Source of the DNA: Paenibacillus taiwanensis DSM 18679
GTDB lineage: Bacteria; Bacillota; Bacilli; Paenibacillales; Paenibacillaceae
NCBI RefSeq assembly: GCF_000425125.1
Contig: NZ_AULE01000024.1
Span: 62,001 to 126,000, forward strand
DNA length: 64,000 bases
Direction of reading: 5' to 3'
In this document: piece after piece, positions 45,498 through 55,971 of the stretch
Layout of the letters: each line of letters starts with the position of its first letter
How positions within the stretch are numbered: the first letter of the stretch is position 1
Made by a program: the position numbers and the translations under genes
Notes under the pieces: model-generated
What the model saw: only the letters and a program-made list of their open reading frames with translations
Told to the model about the DNA's origin: nothing
The model's database searches: none

Positions 45498-47759
45498 ATG
45501 TCGGTTATTGAAAAGAATGTATCAGAAGCAACTAGTCCTTGGCGTGGATTCCAAGCAGGAAAATGGAACAATCATGTTGACGTTCGTAATTTCATTGAAA
45601 AAAACGTTAACCCTTATTTGAACGATGAGTCGTTCTTGGTTGGTCCAACTCAGAATACGAAAGATTTGTGGGACATTGTCAGCCAACTGTCCAAAGAGGA
45701 ACGTGAGCGTGGTGGTGTATGGGATGTAGACGTTAATACGCCTGCAACGATCGTTTCTCACAAACCTGGATATTTGGATAAAGACAAGGAAGCTGTCGTT
45801 GGTGTACAAACGGATGCACCGTTCCGTCGTTCTATTCAGCCTTTCGGCGGAATCCGCATGATGATTGATGCTTGTGAAGCATATGGCTTCAAAATGCCGC
45901 AAGAAGTCATCGACATTTTTATGAACATTCGTAAGACGCATAACCAAGGTGTTTTTGATGCTTATACAAGCGATATGCGTATGGCCCGCAAATCTGGTAT
46001 TATTACAGGACTTCCAGATGCATATGGTCGTGGACGTATTATCGGTGACTACCGTCGCGCTGCGTTGTATGGTATCGACTTCTTAATTAAAGAAAAGAAA
46101 CAAGTGCTGCTTGATCTTGAAGTAGACGTAATTGATGAAGTTGTAATTCGCGATCGTGAAGAAATCTCCGAACAAATTCGTGCACTTGGCGAATTAAAGC
46201 AGCTTGCTGCAATGCACGGCTTTGATATTTCTAAACCAGCAGCTAACGCTCGTGAAGCGTTCCAATGGTTGTACTTTGCTTACTTGGCAGCAATCAAAGA
46301 ACAAAATGGTGCTGCAATGTCCCTTGGACGCGTATCTTCCTTCTTGGACATTTACATTGAACGCGACCTTAAAGAAGGTACGTTGACAGAAGAGCAAGCA
46401 CAAGAATTGGTTGACCATTTTGTAATGAAATTGCGTATTGTGAAGTTCTTGCGTACACCTGATTACAACGAATTGTTCTCCGGCGACCCTACATGGGTAA
46501 CGGAATCCATCGGTGGTATGGCGCTTGACGGCACAACGCTTGTTACTAAAAATAGCTTCCGCTTCCTGCACACACTGTACAACTTGGGTGCTGCTCCTGA
46601 ACCTAACTTAACGGTGCTCTGGTCTGAGAAATTACCAGATGCATTTAAAAAATATTGTGCTAAAGCGTCTATCGAAACAAGCTCGATCCAATATGAGAAC
46701 GATGACCTGATGCGTCCACACTTTGGCGATGATTACGGTATCGCATGTTGTGTATCTGCAATGCGTATCGGTAAACAAATGCAGTTCTTCGGCGCTCGTG
46801 CTAACTTGGCGAAATGCTTGCTGTACGCGATTAATGGTGGTATAGATGAGAAGCTGGGCGTTCAAGTAGGTCCAGAGCTTCCTGCGATTACAAGTGATGT
46901 TCTGGATTACGATGAAGTGATGAAACGCTTCAAACAAATGATGCAATGGCTCTCCAAGCTGTACATGAATTCGTTGAACGTTATTCATTACATGCATGAC
47001 AAATACAGCTATGAGCGGATTGAAATGGCCCTTCACGATCGTGAGATTCTCCGCACGATGGCATGTGGTATTGCAGGTTTGTCCGTCGCAGCCGATTCGT
47101 TAAGTGCAATTAAGTACGCTAAAGTGAAACCAATTCGCAACGAGCAAGGTATTGCGGTTGACTTTGAAGTAGAAGGCGATTTCCCTTGCTACGGTAACAA
47201 TGACGATCGTGTTGACAACATTGCGATTGAGCTTGTAGAGACATTTATGAACATGATTCGTAAAAACAAAACGTATCGGAACGCGTTACCGACACAATCG
47301 GTATTGACGATTACCTCTAACGTTGTGTATGGTAAGAAAACAGGTACAACACCTGACGGTCGTAAAGCCGGCGAACCATTTGCACCTGGAGCTAACCCAA
47401 TGCACGGCCGTGATAAAAAAGGAGCACTTGCTTCCTTGAACTCGGTTGCTAAATTGCCATACGAGCATAGCTTGGACGGTATTTCCAATACGTTCTCTAT
47501 CGTGCCTAAAGCACTTGGTAAAGATTTGGAAGGTCGTAAAGCCAATTTGGTAGCGATGTTAGACGGTTATTTCCATAACAACGCGCACCACTTAAACGTA
47601 AACGTATTTGACCGTGAACAATTGTTGGATGCTATGGACCATCCAGAAAACTATCCACAATTAACGATCCGTGTCTCGGGTTATGCGGTTAACTTTATCA
47701 AGTTGACTCGTGAACAACAACTTGATGTCATCAACCGTACATTCCACGGTTCGATGTAA
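45498..47759 (+). CDS. pflB: Formate C-acetyltransferase (pyruvate formate-lyase)
   Basis: The enzyme converts pyruvate and CoA to acetyl-CoA and formate under anoxia. The 753-aa product carries the adjacent catalytic Cys417-Cys418 (GIACCVSAM) and the glycyl-radical site Gly728 in RVSGYAVNF near the C terminus, as in E. coli PflB. GGAGG lies upstream of ATG 45498, so the longer open frame from 45429 is rejected. The activating enzyme gene follows. A and T-rich, strongly biased codons suggest high expression. Confidence 0.97.
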   Translation: MSVIEKNVSEATSPWRGFQAGKWNNHVDVRNFIEKNVNPYLNDESFLVGPTQNTKDLWDIVSQLSKEERERGGVWDVDVNTPATIVSHKPGYLDKDKEAVVGVQTDAPFRRSIQPFGGIRMMIDACEAYGFKMPQEVIDIFMNIRKTHNQGVFDAYTSDMRMARKSGIITGLPDAYGRGRIIGDYRRAALYGIDFLIKEKKQVLLDLEVDVIDEVVIRDREEISEQIRALGELKQLAAMHGFDISKPAANAREAFQWLYFAYLAAIKEQNGAAMSLGRVSSFLDIYIERDLKEGTLTEEQAQELVDHFVMKLRIVKFLRTPDYNELFSGDPTWVTESIGGMALDGTTLVTKNSFRFLHTLYNLGAAPEPNLTVLWSEKLPDAFKKYCAKASIETSSIQYENDDLMRPHFGDDYGIACCVSAMRIGKQMQFFGARANLAKCLLYAINGGIDEKLGVQVGPELPAITSDVLDYDEVMKRFKQMMQWLSKLYMNSLNVIHYMHDKYSYERIEMALHDREILRTMACGIAGLSVAADSLSAIKYAKVKPIRNEQGIAVDFEVEGDFPCYGNNDDRVDNIAIELVETFMNMIRKNKTYRNALPTQSVLTITSNVVYGKKTGTTPDGRKAGEPFAPGANPMHGRDKKGALASLNSVAKLPYEHSLDGISNTFSIVPKALGKDLEGRKANLVAMLDGYFHNNAHHLNVNVFDREQLLDAMDHPENYPQLTIRVSGYAVNFIKLTREQQLDVINRTFHGSM

Positions 47760-47935
47760 CTTGGACTTGTTAGATTTCATTAGTATTCGCAAGTAACTGC
47801 ACATTTATAGTCAGGGGCGCGACCAACCCGAACAAACGAACCTTGCTGGGCGTTTATTCGGCTGGTTGCGCCCCTTCCTTTACGTGTATACTAAACAGAA
47901 CCGTGCAGAGGGATAGGAAAGGATTTGTGATCGTT

Positions 47936-48676
47936 ATGATAGGACGTATACATTCGGTTGAAACATTTGGCACAGTTGATGGCCCAGGCATTCGTTTTAT
48001 TTTATTTTTACAGGGATGCGCGTTAAAATGCCAATATTGCCATAATCGAGATACATGGAACTTAATGGGCGGCAAAGAGATGTCTCTTGAGGATGTATTA
48101 AGCGAGATTGAACCTTATTTGAACTATTACCGTTCCTCCGGTGGAGGATTGACCATTTCAGGCGGCGAACCGACTTTGCAGGCTCCTTTTGTGAAAGAAA
48201 TATTTAAAGCTGTTAAAGAACGTTGGAATTTGCATACGACGTTGGACACAAATGGCTTTAATGAAGTGTCCAAACTGGAGGAACTGTATGATCTTACGGA
48301 TCTAGTGCTGCTCGATATTAAGCATATTAATAACGAAAAGCATCAGGAGCTTGTTGGTGTTCCTAATCTTCGGACGCTGGAAACTGCGCGCTGGCTGTCT
48401 GATCACGGCAAAAAAATGTGGATTCGCCATGTATTTGTGCCTACCAAAAATGACGATGAAGAGGATTTGCTGGAACTGGGTCGATTTATTGGCAGCCTAA
48501 ACGGTGTTGAAAAGTTTGAGCTTCTTCCTTACCATCAGATGGGCGTATATAAATGGGAAGCATGTGGTGAAAAGTATCCATTAGAGGGTGTCGATTCTCC
48601 AACTGAGGAAGAAATAGAACGTGCAAAACGTCTGATTGAATTAGGAAGACAACAAACATTAAGCAAACTTGCTTGA
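47936..48676 (+). CDS. pflA: Pyruvate formate-lyase-activating enzyme
   Basis: This radical-SAM enzyme generates the glycyl radical on PflB. The [4Fe-4S]-binding CxxxCxxC motif is in GCALKCQYCHN, and the N terminus, GRIHSVETFGTVDGPG, is characteristic. GGGLTISGGEPTLQ matches the SAM-contacting GGE motif. The product is about 246 aa. The start is placed at ATG 47936 by family alignment; a GTG at 47927 is closer to AGGAAAGG and cannot be excluded. It lies 176 bp after pflB and shares its promoter or has one in the gap. Confidence 0.95.
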   Translation: MIGRIHSVETFGTVDGPGIRFILFLQGCALKCQYCHNRDTWNLMGGKEMSLEDVLSEIEPYLNYYRSSGGGLTISGGEPTLQAPFVKEIFKAVKERWNLHTTLDTNGFNEVSKLEELYDLTDLVLLDIKHINNEKHQELVGVPNLRTLETARWLSDHGKKMWIRHVFVPTKNDDEEDLLELGRFIGSLNGVEKFELLPYHQMGVYKWEACGEKYPLEGVDSPTEEEIERAKRLIELGRQQTLSKLA

Positions 48677-48694
48677 ATATAGATTAGGAATAGT

Positions 48695-48731
48695 AACCAG
48701 AATGGTGTCTAACATCGTTCTGGTTTTTGTT
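48695..48731 (+). terminator. Terminator after pflA
   Basis: AACCAGAA (48695-48702) pairs with TTCTGGTT (48718-48725), followed by TTTGTTTT. Confidence 0.85.
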
Positions 48732-48966
48732 TTGGCATAAAACAGGCATATGTGCAATCTTGTTTTGGAACTCAGCCAAGTCTCTTCAAGTTACTGGCCT
48801 ATGTCTGCACACACTAACATTTGACATCATTAGCATTTGTTTGACTAAAAAAGAGGTTTAAACAGGGACAAATCGTTAAAAATATACGACTAAAGTCCTG
48901 TTCGAGGGTCATTTTGTACAATTATTTTTGGATAGTAGAGATTTTTATCCCCATATTAGAAAAATG

Positions 48967-49009
48967 ACATCCTTACGGAACACATAGTCCCGATCTATAA
49001 TAAGGATGT
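48967..49009 (+). promoter_or_regulatory. Promoter of second ABC transporter within an inverted repeat
   Basis: TTACGG (48973-48978) and TATAAT (48996-49001) have 17-bp spacing. The 9-bp arms ACATCCTTA (48967-48975) and TAAGGATGT (49001-49009) bracket the promoter and could bind a regulator. The rest of the 48677-49044 gap holds only the pflA terminator and AT-rich sequence. Confidence 0.5.
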
Positions 49010-49044
49010 ACCACAAAACAAGACCAAATGGGAGGGTCATAAGG

Positions 49045-50418
49045 ATGAAGAAAAGTTTAACGCTTCTCCTCACTCTGATTTTTGTAGCATCTGCTGCTCT
49101 TACTGGTTGCGGTAGCAACAACACAGAGACACAAGCTAACGGATCGGACAAAGGAACTGAAACCAAAACAGAAGAGCCTAAAAAAGCAGAGCCATTTGAG
49201 TTAAAACTTCGTCACACGCAAGTAGGTGACGCTAAGAAAAACCGTTTCGCTATCTTGGAAGAGGTTGTAAAGACTACACAAGGCGAGAACGAAGGCTTGA
49301 CAATCAAGCTTGACGGCGTTGAGTCTGATATTAACCGTAAAGAGAAACTTAGAGGCGAGATGGCTGCTGGCGACATTCCAGATATTTTCGACGTATTTGG
49401 TAGCCCAGACGCTAAATTGTATGCTGGACAAGGCAAAATGCTTGATCTGACACCTATTCTTGATGAACTTGGCATCAAGGACAAGTTCACAGGCTTGGGA
49501 CCATTCACTTTGGATGGTAAAGTATACGGATTGCCAATTGGAGCTTCCGCTGAGGGCGTATTCTACAACAAAGAATACTTTACAGCTAAAGGCTTTAAAG
49601 TTCCAACAACATGGGCTGAGTGGGAAAAATTGCTGGCTGATGTAAAAGCAGATGGCAAAACACCACTTGCAGGCGCTTCCAAAGCAGCTTGGGTTCCATT
49701 GATGGTAACAAACCAATTGTGGTCCCGTACAGCAGGTCCTGAATTCGCTAAAGGCTTCGCTACTGGCGATGCTAAGTGGACAGATCCAACAATGGTTAAA
49801 GCGTTTGCAAAACATAAAGAGTGGGTTGACAAAGGATACTTCAAAAAAGGCGAGCTAGGCTTTGAGTACGCTGAATTGCAAACTCAATTCGTTTCCGGCG
49901 AAGCTGCAATGATGTTTGACGGTACATGGCAGTCCTCCATCTTCAAAGCCGGCGGTATTGGTGAGAAGATGATCGGTAAAGTTGGATTCTTTAACGTACC
50001 AGCTATCGACGGTGGCCAAGGCGACCAAACAGCAATGATGCAAGATACAAACAATGGTTACGGTTTCTCCGCTAAAGTAGCTGAAGATCCTCGTAAACTT
50101 GCAGCGGTTAAATCTTTCATCAAAAACTTGTACACAGAAGATATGCAGATCCGCGGTTTGGTTGAAGATGGCGTATTGCCTGCTATGTTGGTAGACAAAG
50201 CCAAAATTGATGCCAACGTTACTGATCCGCTTATGAAAGAAATCGCAACGGTGTTGGCAGGTACAACTTCCTCCTTCCCGGCGTTTGATGCATTGGTTCA
50301 AGCAGATGTGAATACAACATTGTCTATCGAAATTCAGAAATTGATCGGCGGCCAAACAACACCAGAGAAATTGGCTGAAGCTGTACAAAAAGTACAAGAC
50401 GAAGCAAACGGTCAATAA
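49045..50418 (+). CDS. Sugar ABC transporter substrate-binding lipoprotein
   Basis: The product is 457 aa: a Lys-rich signal peptide with lipobox LTGC, a Thr/Glu/Lys linker, then a family 1 binding fold with GEMAAGDIPDIFDVFG, PIGASAEGVFYNKEYF and GEAAMMFDGTWQSS. The ATG at 49045 follows GGGAGGG. Codon use is strongly biased, as for an abundant protein. It feeds the permease pair that follows, and a GH3 N-acetylhexosaminidase gene ends the locus, hinting at GlcNAc-containing oligosaccharides as ligand (inference). Confidence 0.93.
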   Translation: MKKSLTLLLTLIFVASAALTGCGSNNTETQANGSDKGTETKTEEPKKAEPFELKLRHTQVGDAKKNRFAILEEVVKTTQGENEGLTIKLDGVESDINRKEKLRGEMAAGDIPDIFDVFGSPDAKLYAGQGKMLDLTPILDELGIKDKFTGLGPFTLDGKVYGLPIGASAEGVFYNKEYFTAKGFKVPTTWAEWEKLLADVKADGKTPLAGASKAAWVPLMVTNQLWSRTAGPEFAKGFATGDAKWTDPTMVKAFAKHKEWVDKGYFKKGELGFEYAELQTQFVSGEAAMMFDGTWQSSIFKAGGIGEKMIGKVGFFNVPAIDGGQGDQTAMMQDTNNGYGFSAKVAEDPRKLAAVKSFIKNLYTEDMQIRGLVEDGVLPAMLVDKAKIDANVTDPLMKEIATVLAGTTSSFPAFDALVQADVNTTLSIEIQKLIGGQTTPEKLAEAVQKVQDEANGQ

Positions 50419-50431
50419 CGATGAAGAAAGG

Positions 50432-50467
50432 AGATGTACCATTCACCCTGCTGTGGGTGGTACATCT
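50432..50467 (+). terminator. Intercistronic hairpin after the binding-protein gene
   Basis: AGATGTACC (50432-50440) pairs with GGTACATCT (50459-50467), with an inner ACCC/GGGT stem. Only a weak T stretch follows, so it probably stabilises the upstream message or terminates partially, as at 24150. Confidence 0.65.
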
Positions 50468-50529
50468 TTATTCTTATCTAGGATGTAGAAATGAGTGGAG
50501 TAAGTCATACTTAGTGGAGGTTGCCAGCC

Positions 50530-51414
50530 ATGAATAAAGCTTTAAGGAACCCAATCACCTACGCGCTCTTCCTGCTGCCTGCCCTAATCTTGTTCGTGAT
50601 GTTCTTTATATATCCGACTATTACAGCGGTATATTATAGCTTTACGAACTGGGACGGGGTCTCTAGCACTATGAAGTTCATCGGGTTTAAAAACTATACA
50701 AAAGCATTGGGCGACGAGGCGTTTTGGAAATCAGTATTAAATAACGGCTATTTCATTTTCTTCTCTTGCTTTATCCAAGTTCCATTGATCATTTTATTCT
50801 CGCTCTTGATCGCTAACGTGAAGAAGCTCAGAGGCTTCTATAAGACAGCTGTCTTTATGCCTTCCGTTATGTCAACGGCAGTAATCGGTATTTTGTGGTC
50901 GTTTATTTATCAGCCAGAAATCGGTCTGATGAATCAGGTGCTCGGTATTTTTGGTATCGATCCGATTTATTGGTTAAGTGAACAGAAGTATGCAATGTGG
51001 GCAATTTTGATTACAAATGCTTGGCAGTGGACCGGATTCTATGTCGTAATGGTGTTAGCTGCAATTCTTGCTATTCCTAAAGATCTGGAAGAAGCTGCAT
51101 CAATTGACGGTGCTACAGGTGTTCAACGTGCATTTAAGATTACACTTCCGCTTATTATGCCGATCGTGTCGGTTGTCATCATGCTTTCGATCGCCGGTGC
51201 GATGAAAGCTGCTGATATCGTGCTTGTTATGACAAAAGGCGGACCAGCAGGTTCGACAGACGTTATGGCAACATACATGATTCGTTATGCAATCACAAAC
51301 TTCAAATATGGGTTTGGTAATACGATTGCGGTGTTGATCTTTATCTTTACTGCAATTATCACACTCGTGTATCAGTTGGTGCTTGCAAGACGTAGCGAAA
51401 GGATTGAGTACTAA
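50530..51414 (+). CDS. Sugar ABC transporter permease, MalF/UgpA type
   Basis: The 294-aa product has six membrane helices, with EAA loop DLEEAASIDGATGVQRAF followed by TLP. The first helix reads LLPALILFVMFFIYP. GGAGG lies nine bases before ATG 50530. Its stop codon overlaps the start of the second permease (TAATG), so the two are made together. No ATPase gene is in the locus. Confidence 0.94.
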   Translation: MNKALRNPITYALFLLPALILFVMFFIYPTITAVYYSFTNWDGVSSTMKFIGFKNYTKALGDEAFWKSVLNNGYFIFFSCFIQVPLIILFSLLIANVKKLRGFYKTAVFMPSVMSTAVIGILWSFIYQPEIGLMNQVLGIFGIDPIYWLSEQKYAMWAILITNAWQWTGFYVVMVLAAILAIPKDLEEAASIDGATGVQRAFKITLPLIMPIVSVVIMLSIAGAMKAADIVLVMTKGGPAGSTDVMATYMIRYAITNFKYGFGNTIAVLIFIFTAIITLVYQLVLARRSERIEY

Positions 51415-52244
51415 TGATGAGAAATTGGAAGAGCAGTATAAATCATATCATTCTACTAGCGTATATGCTCGTCATTTTGTATCCGTTCTTGTTTGTCATC
51501 TTTTCCTCACTGAAAGCGGACAACGTTACTATTGCATCGAACCCGTTTGGTTTTCCAACAGAGTTCTATTGGGATAACTATGTAAACGCGTGGGTAAATG
51601 CCAAGATTAGCACGTACTTCTGGAACAGCTTGTACATCGCTTTATTGTGTGCGGTCGTATCCATCTTTATCGGTGCAATGGCTTCCTTTGCTATTACGAG
51701 AATGCGCTACGCGAAGCTAAGCCTATTCTTCTTTGGACTAATTACAGTAGGGATGTTGATTCCTAACAACTCTTTAATGCTTCCAATCTACTTGCTGATT
51801 CGTAAAATGGGGATCTTGAATACGCATATGGCTTTGATTGTGCCGTATATAGCGAATGCCATACCATTTACCGTCATCATACTAGCTGCATTTATGCGAT
51901 CCTTGCCAGGAGAGATTGAAGAGGCGGCCGTTGTTGACGGCTTGAGAGCACCAGGTATTTTTGCAAGGGTAGTGCTCCCGTTAACTGTACCCGCGCTAGT
52001 TACTGTATTTATTATTAACTTCTTAGGGAACTGGAACGAGTACTTGCTTGCAAACTACTTCCTGTCGGAAGATGCCCTGCGTACGCTGCCAGTTGGTATG
52101 GTCGGCTTCCGTGACGCCTATCAGACGAACTATGCACAGATGTCAGCGGGTATCGTCTTTAGTGTAGTACCAGTTATGGTCATTTACGCAGTGCTTCAAG
52201 AACAAATTATTGAAGGATTGACGGCAGGTGGCGTTAAAGGATAA
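51414..52244 (+). CDS. Sugar ABC transporter permease, MalG/UgpE type
   Basis: The 276-aa product has six membrane helices; the EAA loop reads EIEEAAVVDGLRAPGIF. The end EGLTAGGVKG is typical of the family. Translation is coupled to the first permease. The short gap to the kinase gene (about 110 bp) contains only weak promoter-like sequence. Confidence 0.94.
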   Translation: MMRNWKSSINHIILLAYMLVILYPFLFVIFSSLKADNVTIASNPFGFPTEFYWDNYVNAWVNAKISTYFWNSLYIALLCAVVSIFIGAMASFAITRMRYAKLSLFFFGLITVGMLIPNNSLMLPIYLLIRKMGILNTHMALIVPYIANAIPFTVIILAAFMRSLPGEIEEAAVVDGLRAPGIFARVVLPLTVPALVTVFIINFLGNWNEYLLANYFLSEDALRTLPVGMVGFRDAYQTNYAQMSAGIVFSVVPVMVIYAVLQEQIIEGLTAGGVKG

Positions 52245-52353
52245 TATTATCCACTTTATAAGTGAAATGTAAGCTCTTACGTGATAAAATGAATATATGA
52301 TGAATAGAGTCGAAATGACACGCAGGATCAAAAACAAAGGGGTAATGAGCAGA

Positions 52354-54279
52354 ATGAATTTACGTTATAAATTATTTAGCGGATTTATTCTACTTATTAT
52401 AATCCCTTTGTTTTTGTTAGGTACAATTACATTTTTTATTACGTTTCAGCTGCTGGAGAAGAAATATAGTGAGCAGGCTGAGTTTTCTATGCGCGCTATG
52501 GGGCATAGCATCGGTTATATTTTTGACGAGATTAATAAAGTAACTGACAGTGGCATTGCTAATAATGTATTTCAACAGGCTTTGTACTTACCAAAGGATA
52601 ACGTTCATCATCTAGTTGATATTCATAAGGACACCAATCTGGACAGTATCGAGAAAAGCAAGTTGTCGGGTTCCACGGAAGGTACTAATAACGAGAAGGA
52701 GTCCGATTATAACAACGCAGATTACATTCGGATGATTGAACGTCAACAAAATTTTAGAAAGCTTATTTATAACCATCCCTCGATTGGCTATGCCTTTTTA
52801 TATAATTTTAGAGGGTATGGAGAGTCTAGCATTATTCCTATTTTTGCAAAAGAAAATTTCCGTGCGATGCCATTCGAACAGTTCCGCGAACACCGTGTAT
52901 TCGAAGAGGTTGTAAACCGGAAGGGTGAGCCGTTATGGCTTGGTCCTAATGAGTATCCAGAGCTTACGGGATACGAATCAGTGTTTACACAAATACGTGT
53001 CGTCAAAGATTTAAATACGATGAAAGACTTAGGTATTTCGATGGTCCAGATGAAGAACTGGGACTTGGATACGTTTTTTAACAAGTTTTACTCAGCTAGC
53101 CAGATGGACAATACACGATTTTTTATCGTAAATGATGATGGACTTGTCTTCTATGATAACGAGAAGAAAATTGCAGGCAGCAACATTTCTAAGTATTTAT
53201 CGAAGCCGATCTCACTGGCCGATGGTTATAGCAGCTACAAAGATAAGTTTAGTGATCATGAAAGTGTTATATCCATCTACCAAATGCCGAAGTATAACTG
53301 GCATTTAGTGTCGGTGCGAGATTGGAACTCGATTTCTAAAGAGATGGTCGTATACATCAAATGGGTATCCGTTATTATGGTAATCTGTGTGCTGGGAGCG
53401 TTTCTGTTTAACTTGCTGTTTATGAATCGTATTTCTAAAAATATTGTACGTACTGTACGATTTATGCGCAAAGTAGAGGACGGAGATTTAAGCGTACGAC
53501 TTGATGAAGAAGGCAATGACGAACTACGATTGCTGTCGCGTGGCTTCAATCGTTTGATGGATCGAGTCAACAGCTTGATTGATCAGGTGAAGCAGGAGCA
53601 GGGGCAGAAGACATCTGCTGAGATGCGTGTATTGCAGGCGCAAATTAAGCCTCATTTCTTGTTTAACACGTTAGAATCTATTAACGTTCTCGCAATTCAA
53701 AATGAGGGCCGCAAAGTTAGCCAGATGGTATACCGACTTGGCAACATTTTGCGTATTAGCATTCAGGACAAAGAAGAAATAACGGTGCGGCAGGAACTCG
53801 AATATTTACGAAGTTATTTGGAAATTCAGAAATTTCGGTTTGAGGAACTGTTTAATTTTGAAATTGACGTTCCAGAAGATCTCATGAATTGTATGATGCA
53901 GAAGCTGACGCTTCAGCCGTTGGTCGAAAATTGCATCCAGCATGCTTTCGATGGAATTACACATACGGGGTGGATTCGCATATCGGCATATGCTGATGAG
54001 GAGCGTATTTATCTCACTGTGGAGGATAACGGGATGGGTATGTCCAATGAGCAGCTCATACGATTTGAGTATTTGCAATCGGAAGATACGAAATCCGTTA
54101 CTCCGCAAATAGAAGGCACCTACAATACAGAACGGCGAGGACTTGGTGTCCGCAGCGTAGCTGATCGTATCCGCATTCAATATGGCGGCAGATATGGCTT
54201 GTATATTTGTTCAGCGCCGAATTGCGGAACCATTATTCAATGCACAATACCGAGATATGAACAGGGTGAGAGCCAATGA
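52354..54279 (+). CDS. Sensor histidine kinase, YesM type
   Basis: The product is about 641 aa. It has a membrane helix at about residues 8-30 (FILLIIIPLFLLGTITFFIT), an extracellular domain of some 320 residues that includes a Ser/Asn/Glu-rich loop, a second helix (VSVIMVICVLGAFLFNLLF), HAMP, the His_kinase motif QIKPHFLFNTLES with His434, and an HATPase domain with ENCIQHAF and DNGMGM. AAAGGGG at 52336-52342 is too close to ATG 52345, so ATG 52354 is preferred; the frame is open from 52297. It overlaps the regulator gene by four bases. Confidence 0.92.
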   Translation: MNLRYKLFSGFILLIIIPLFLLGTITFFITFQLLEKKYSEQAEFSMRAMGHSIGYIFDEINKVTDSGIANNVFQQALYLPKDNVHHLVDIHKDTNLDSIEKSKLSGSTEGTNNEKESDYNNADYIRMIERQQNFRKLIYNHPSIGYAFLYNFRGYGESSIIPIFAKENFRAMPFEQFREHRVFEEVVNRKGEPLWLGPNEYPELTGYESVFTQIRVVKDLNTMKDLGISMVQMKNWDLDTFFNKFYSASQMDNTRFFIVNDDGLVFYDNEKKIAGSNISKYLSKPISLADGYSSYKDKFSDHESVISIYQMPKYNWHLVSVRDWNSISKEMVVYIKWVSVIMVICVLGAFLFNLLFMNRISKNIVRTVRFMRKVEDGDLSVRLDEEGNDELRLLSRGFNRLMDRVNSLIDQVKQEQGQKTSAEMRVLQAQIKPHFLFNTLESINVLAIQNEGRKVSQMVYRLGNILRISIQDKEEITVRQELEYLRSYLEIQKFRFEELFNFEIDVPEDLMNCMMQKLTLQPLVENCIQHAFDGITHTGWIRISAYADEERIYLTVEDNGMGMSNEQLIRFEYLQSEDTKSVTPQIEGTYNTERRGLGVRSVADRIRIQYGGRYGLYICSAPNCGTIIQCTIPRYEQGESQ

Positions 54280-55883
54280 ATGTGAAGGCATTACTAATTG
54301 ATGACGAGGTCCATATTCTAAACAACTTAAAGATTGTCATCCCGTGGGAAGATATGCAGGTCGAAATCATTGGTACAGCCCGTAACGGCGCGGAGGCACT
54401 TGATTTAGTTCGGCTGCACGAGCCTGATCTCATTCTGTGTGATATTCGGATGCCTGTCATGGATGGAATGGAATTTCTGCGGGAAGTTCGTAAGATGGGC
54501 AGCGAAAGTGAAGTATTGATGTTGACGGGGTATCAGGAATTTGAATATGCAAGAATTGCGTTACAGCATGGTGTACGTGACTACATTCTCAAGCCAATCA
54601 ACTATGAAGAATTAGAAGATATTGTTCGTAAAATATCAGATATTATCCGTTCTCGTAAAATGGAAAAAACGATGGCGGAGCGCAGGTGGGGCAAAGTGAT
54701 TAGTCTCGCCTACGAAAAAATGATGTTTGACGTTATTATGGGTTTCACATCCGGTAACGCAAGCTATTTTATGGTAGATGACGAGTATCAATCGGATCAA
54801 CTTGTTTATACGGTACTGCTTGTTGATTTGGACGGGTATGCGCAGCGAACCGTATCGTGGACTGACAATGAACGCAAGCTGTGGAATTTTGCGGTGCGAA
54901 ACGTATTGCAGGATGCGCTTCAGGATGACTGGCTTAAATATGCAGTGCTTCAAACCCGAGAAGGGGAATGGTGTGTGCTGCTGCAATTTTATAAAGAACG
55001 ATATGACATTACCGAAACAGACGTAGAAAGATGGGCGACCACGATCCAGCAGGCTGTAAAAGAGCATGTCAAAATGACGGTAAGTTTGGCGTGGGACTCA
55101 GGGCCGATTCCGATGCTAGGATTAGCTGCCACTTATAAACGACTTCAGCGTGTGCTTCTGCTTCAATCGGAAGTAGAGCAGCTTGTACCTGTTGATGAAA
55201 GCTCCACTGCACGTCAAGTGGCGATGGTATCCCAATGGCAGTTGGTTGAAGAAATTGTATCAGGCATGAAACAAAATGATCGTCAAAAGGTGGAGCATGG
55301 CTTGCATGATTTGCAATCCAGTCTCTTGTTAATGTCGGAGCAATCCATTGTACGTGCGGAACAGTTTCTTCAATATGTTATTATCCACTTGTTGCGTGAG
55401 ATGCGGGAATTAGAGCTGCTGACTACGCAAGAAGAGGAAAATATGTGGAACAAGCTGCAATATTGTGTCAGCGTCAAAGATTTGCTTACTGTTATTACAC
55501 AGCTGTTAGCGCAGACCAATGAGCATGCGATGAACAAGAAGTCAAGCGAAATGCTGATGATTTCCGCCAAAGATTATATTCAGCGCAACTTGAGTTCAGA
55601 TATCGGAATTGATGAAATTGCGGATTACTTGGGGATTAGCTGTAGTTATTTCAGCCTGCTCTTCAAAAATCATTTTGGGGAAACGTTTGTAGAATTTGTG
55701 ACTAAGCAGCGAATGGAACTCGCCAAGTCGATGCTTATTATGACAGATAAAAGCATTACGCAAGTGGGGCATCTGGTTGGGTATGCAGAGCGTCGGTATT
55801 TCTCCAAAGTATTCCAGAAATATACCGGTATGACACCTTCAGAATTCCGTGAAAAGGAAGCGCCTGCACCTTCGCAAGACTAG
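54276..55883 (+). CDS. Response regulator, YesN type, with AraC-family DNA-binding domain
   Basis: The 535-aa product has IDDE, Asp56 in LCDIRMPVMDG and LKPINYEE in the receiver domain. A long middle part of unknown fold follows, then the AraC double helix-turn-helix (IDEIADYLGISCSYFSLLFK, ending TGMTPSEFRE). Its start overlaps the kinase stop. It should control the ABC transporter upstream and perhaps the nagZ-like gene 88 bp downstream. Confidence 0.93.
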   Translation: MNVKALLIDDEVHILNNLKIVIPWEDMQVEIIGTARNGAEALDLVRLHEPDLILCDIRMPVMDGMEFLREVRKMGSESEVLMLTGYQEFEYARIALQHGVRDYILKPINYEELEDIVRKISDIIRSRKMEKTMAERRWGKVISLAYEKMMFDVIMGFTSGNASYFMVDDEYQSDQLVYTVLLVDLDGYAQRTVSWTDNERKLWNFAVRNVLQDALQDDWLKYAVLQTREGEWCVLLQFYKERYDITETDVERWATTIQQAVKEHVKMTVSLAWDSGPIPMLGLAATYKRLQRVLLLQSEVEQLVPVDESSTARQVAMVSQWQLVEEIVSGMKQNDRQKVEHGLHDLQSSLLLMSEQSIVRAEQFLQYVIIHLLREMRELELLTTQEEENMWNKLQYCVSVKDLLTVITQLLAQTNEHAMNKKSSEMLMISAKDYIQRNLSSDIGIDEIADYLGISCSYFSLLFKNHFGETFVEFVTKQRMELAKSMLIMTDKSITQVGHLVGYAERRYFSKVFQKYTGMTPSEFREKEAPAPSQD

Positions 55884-55971
55884 TTATAATCCGATATACA
55901 GCTTAATATAAATACGTAGTCGGCAAGGTTAAACCAGATATAAAGATCAATTCAGCGAGGATGGGATAATC

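Noticed and set aside
49201..50442. 204-aa and 195-aa minus-strand frames inside the second binding-protein gene
   Set aside because: Antisense shadows with no ribosome site or recognisable domain.
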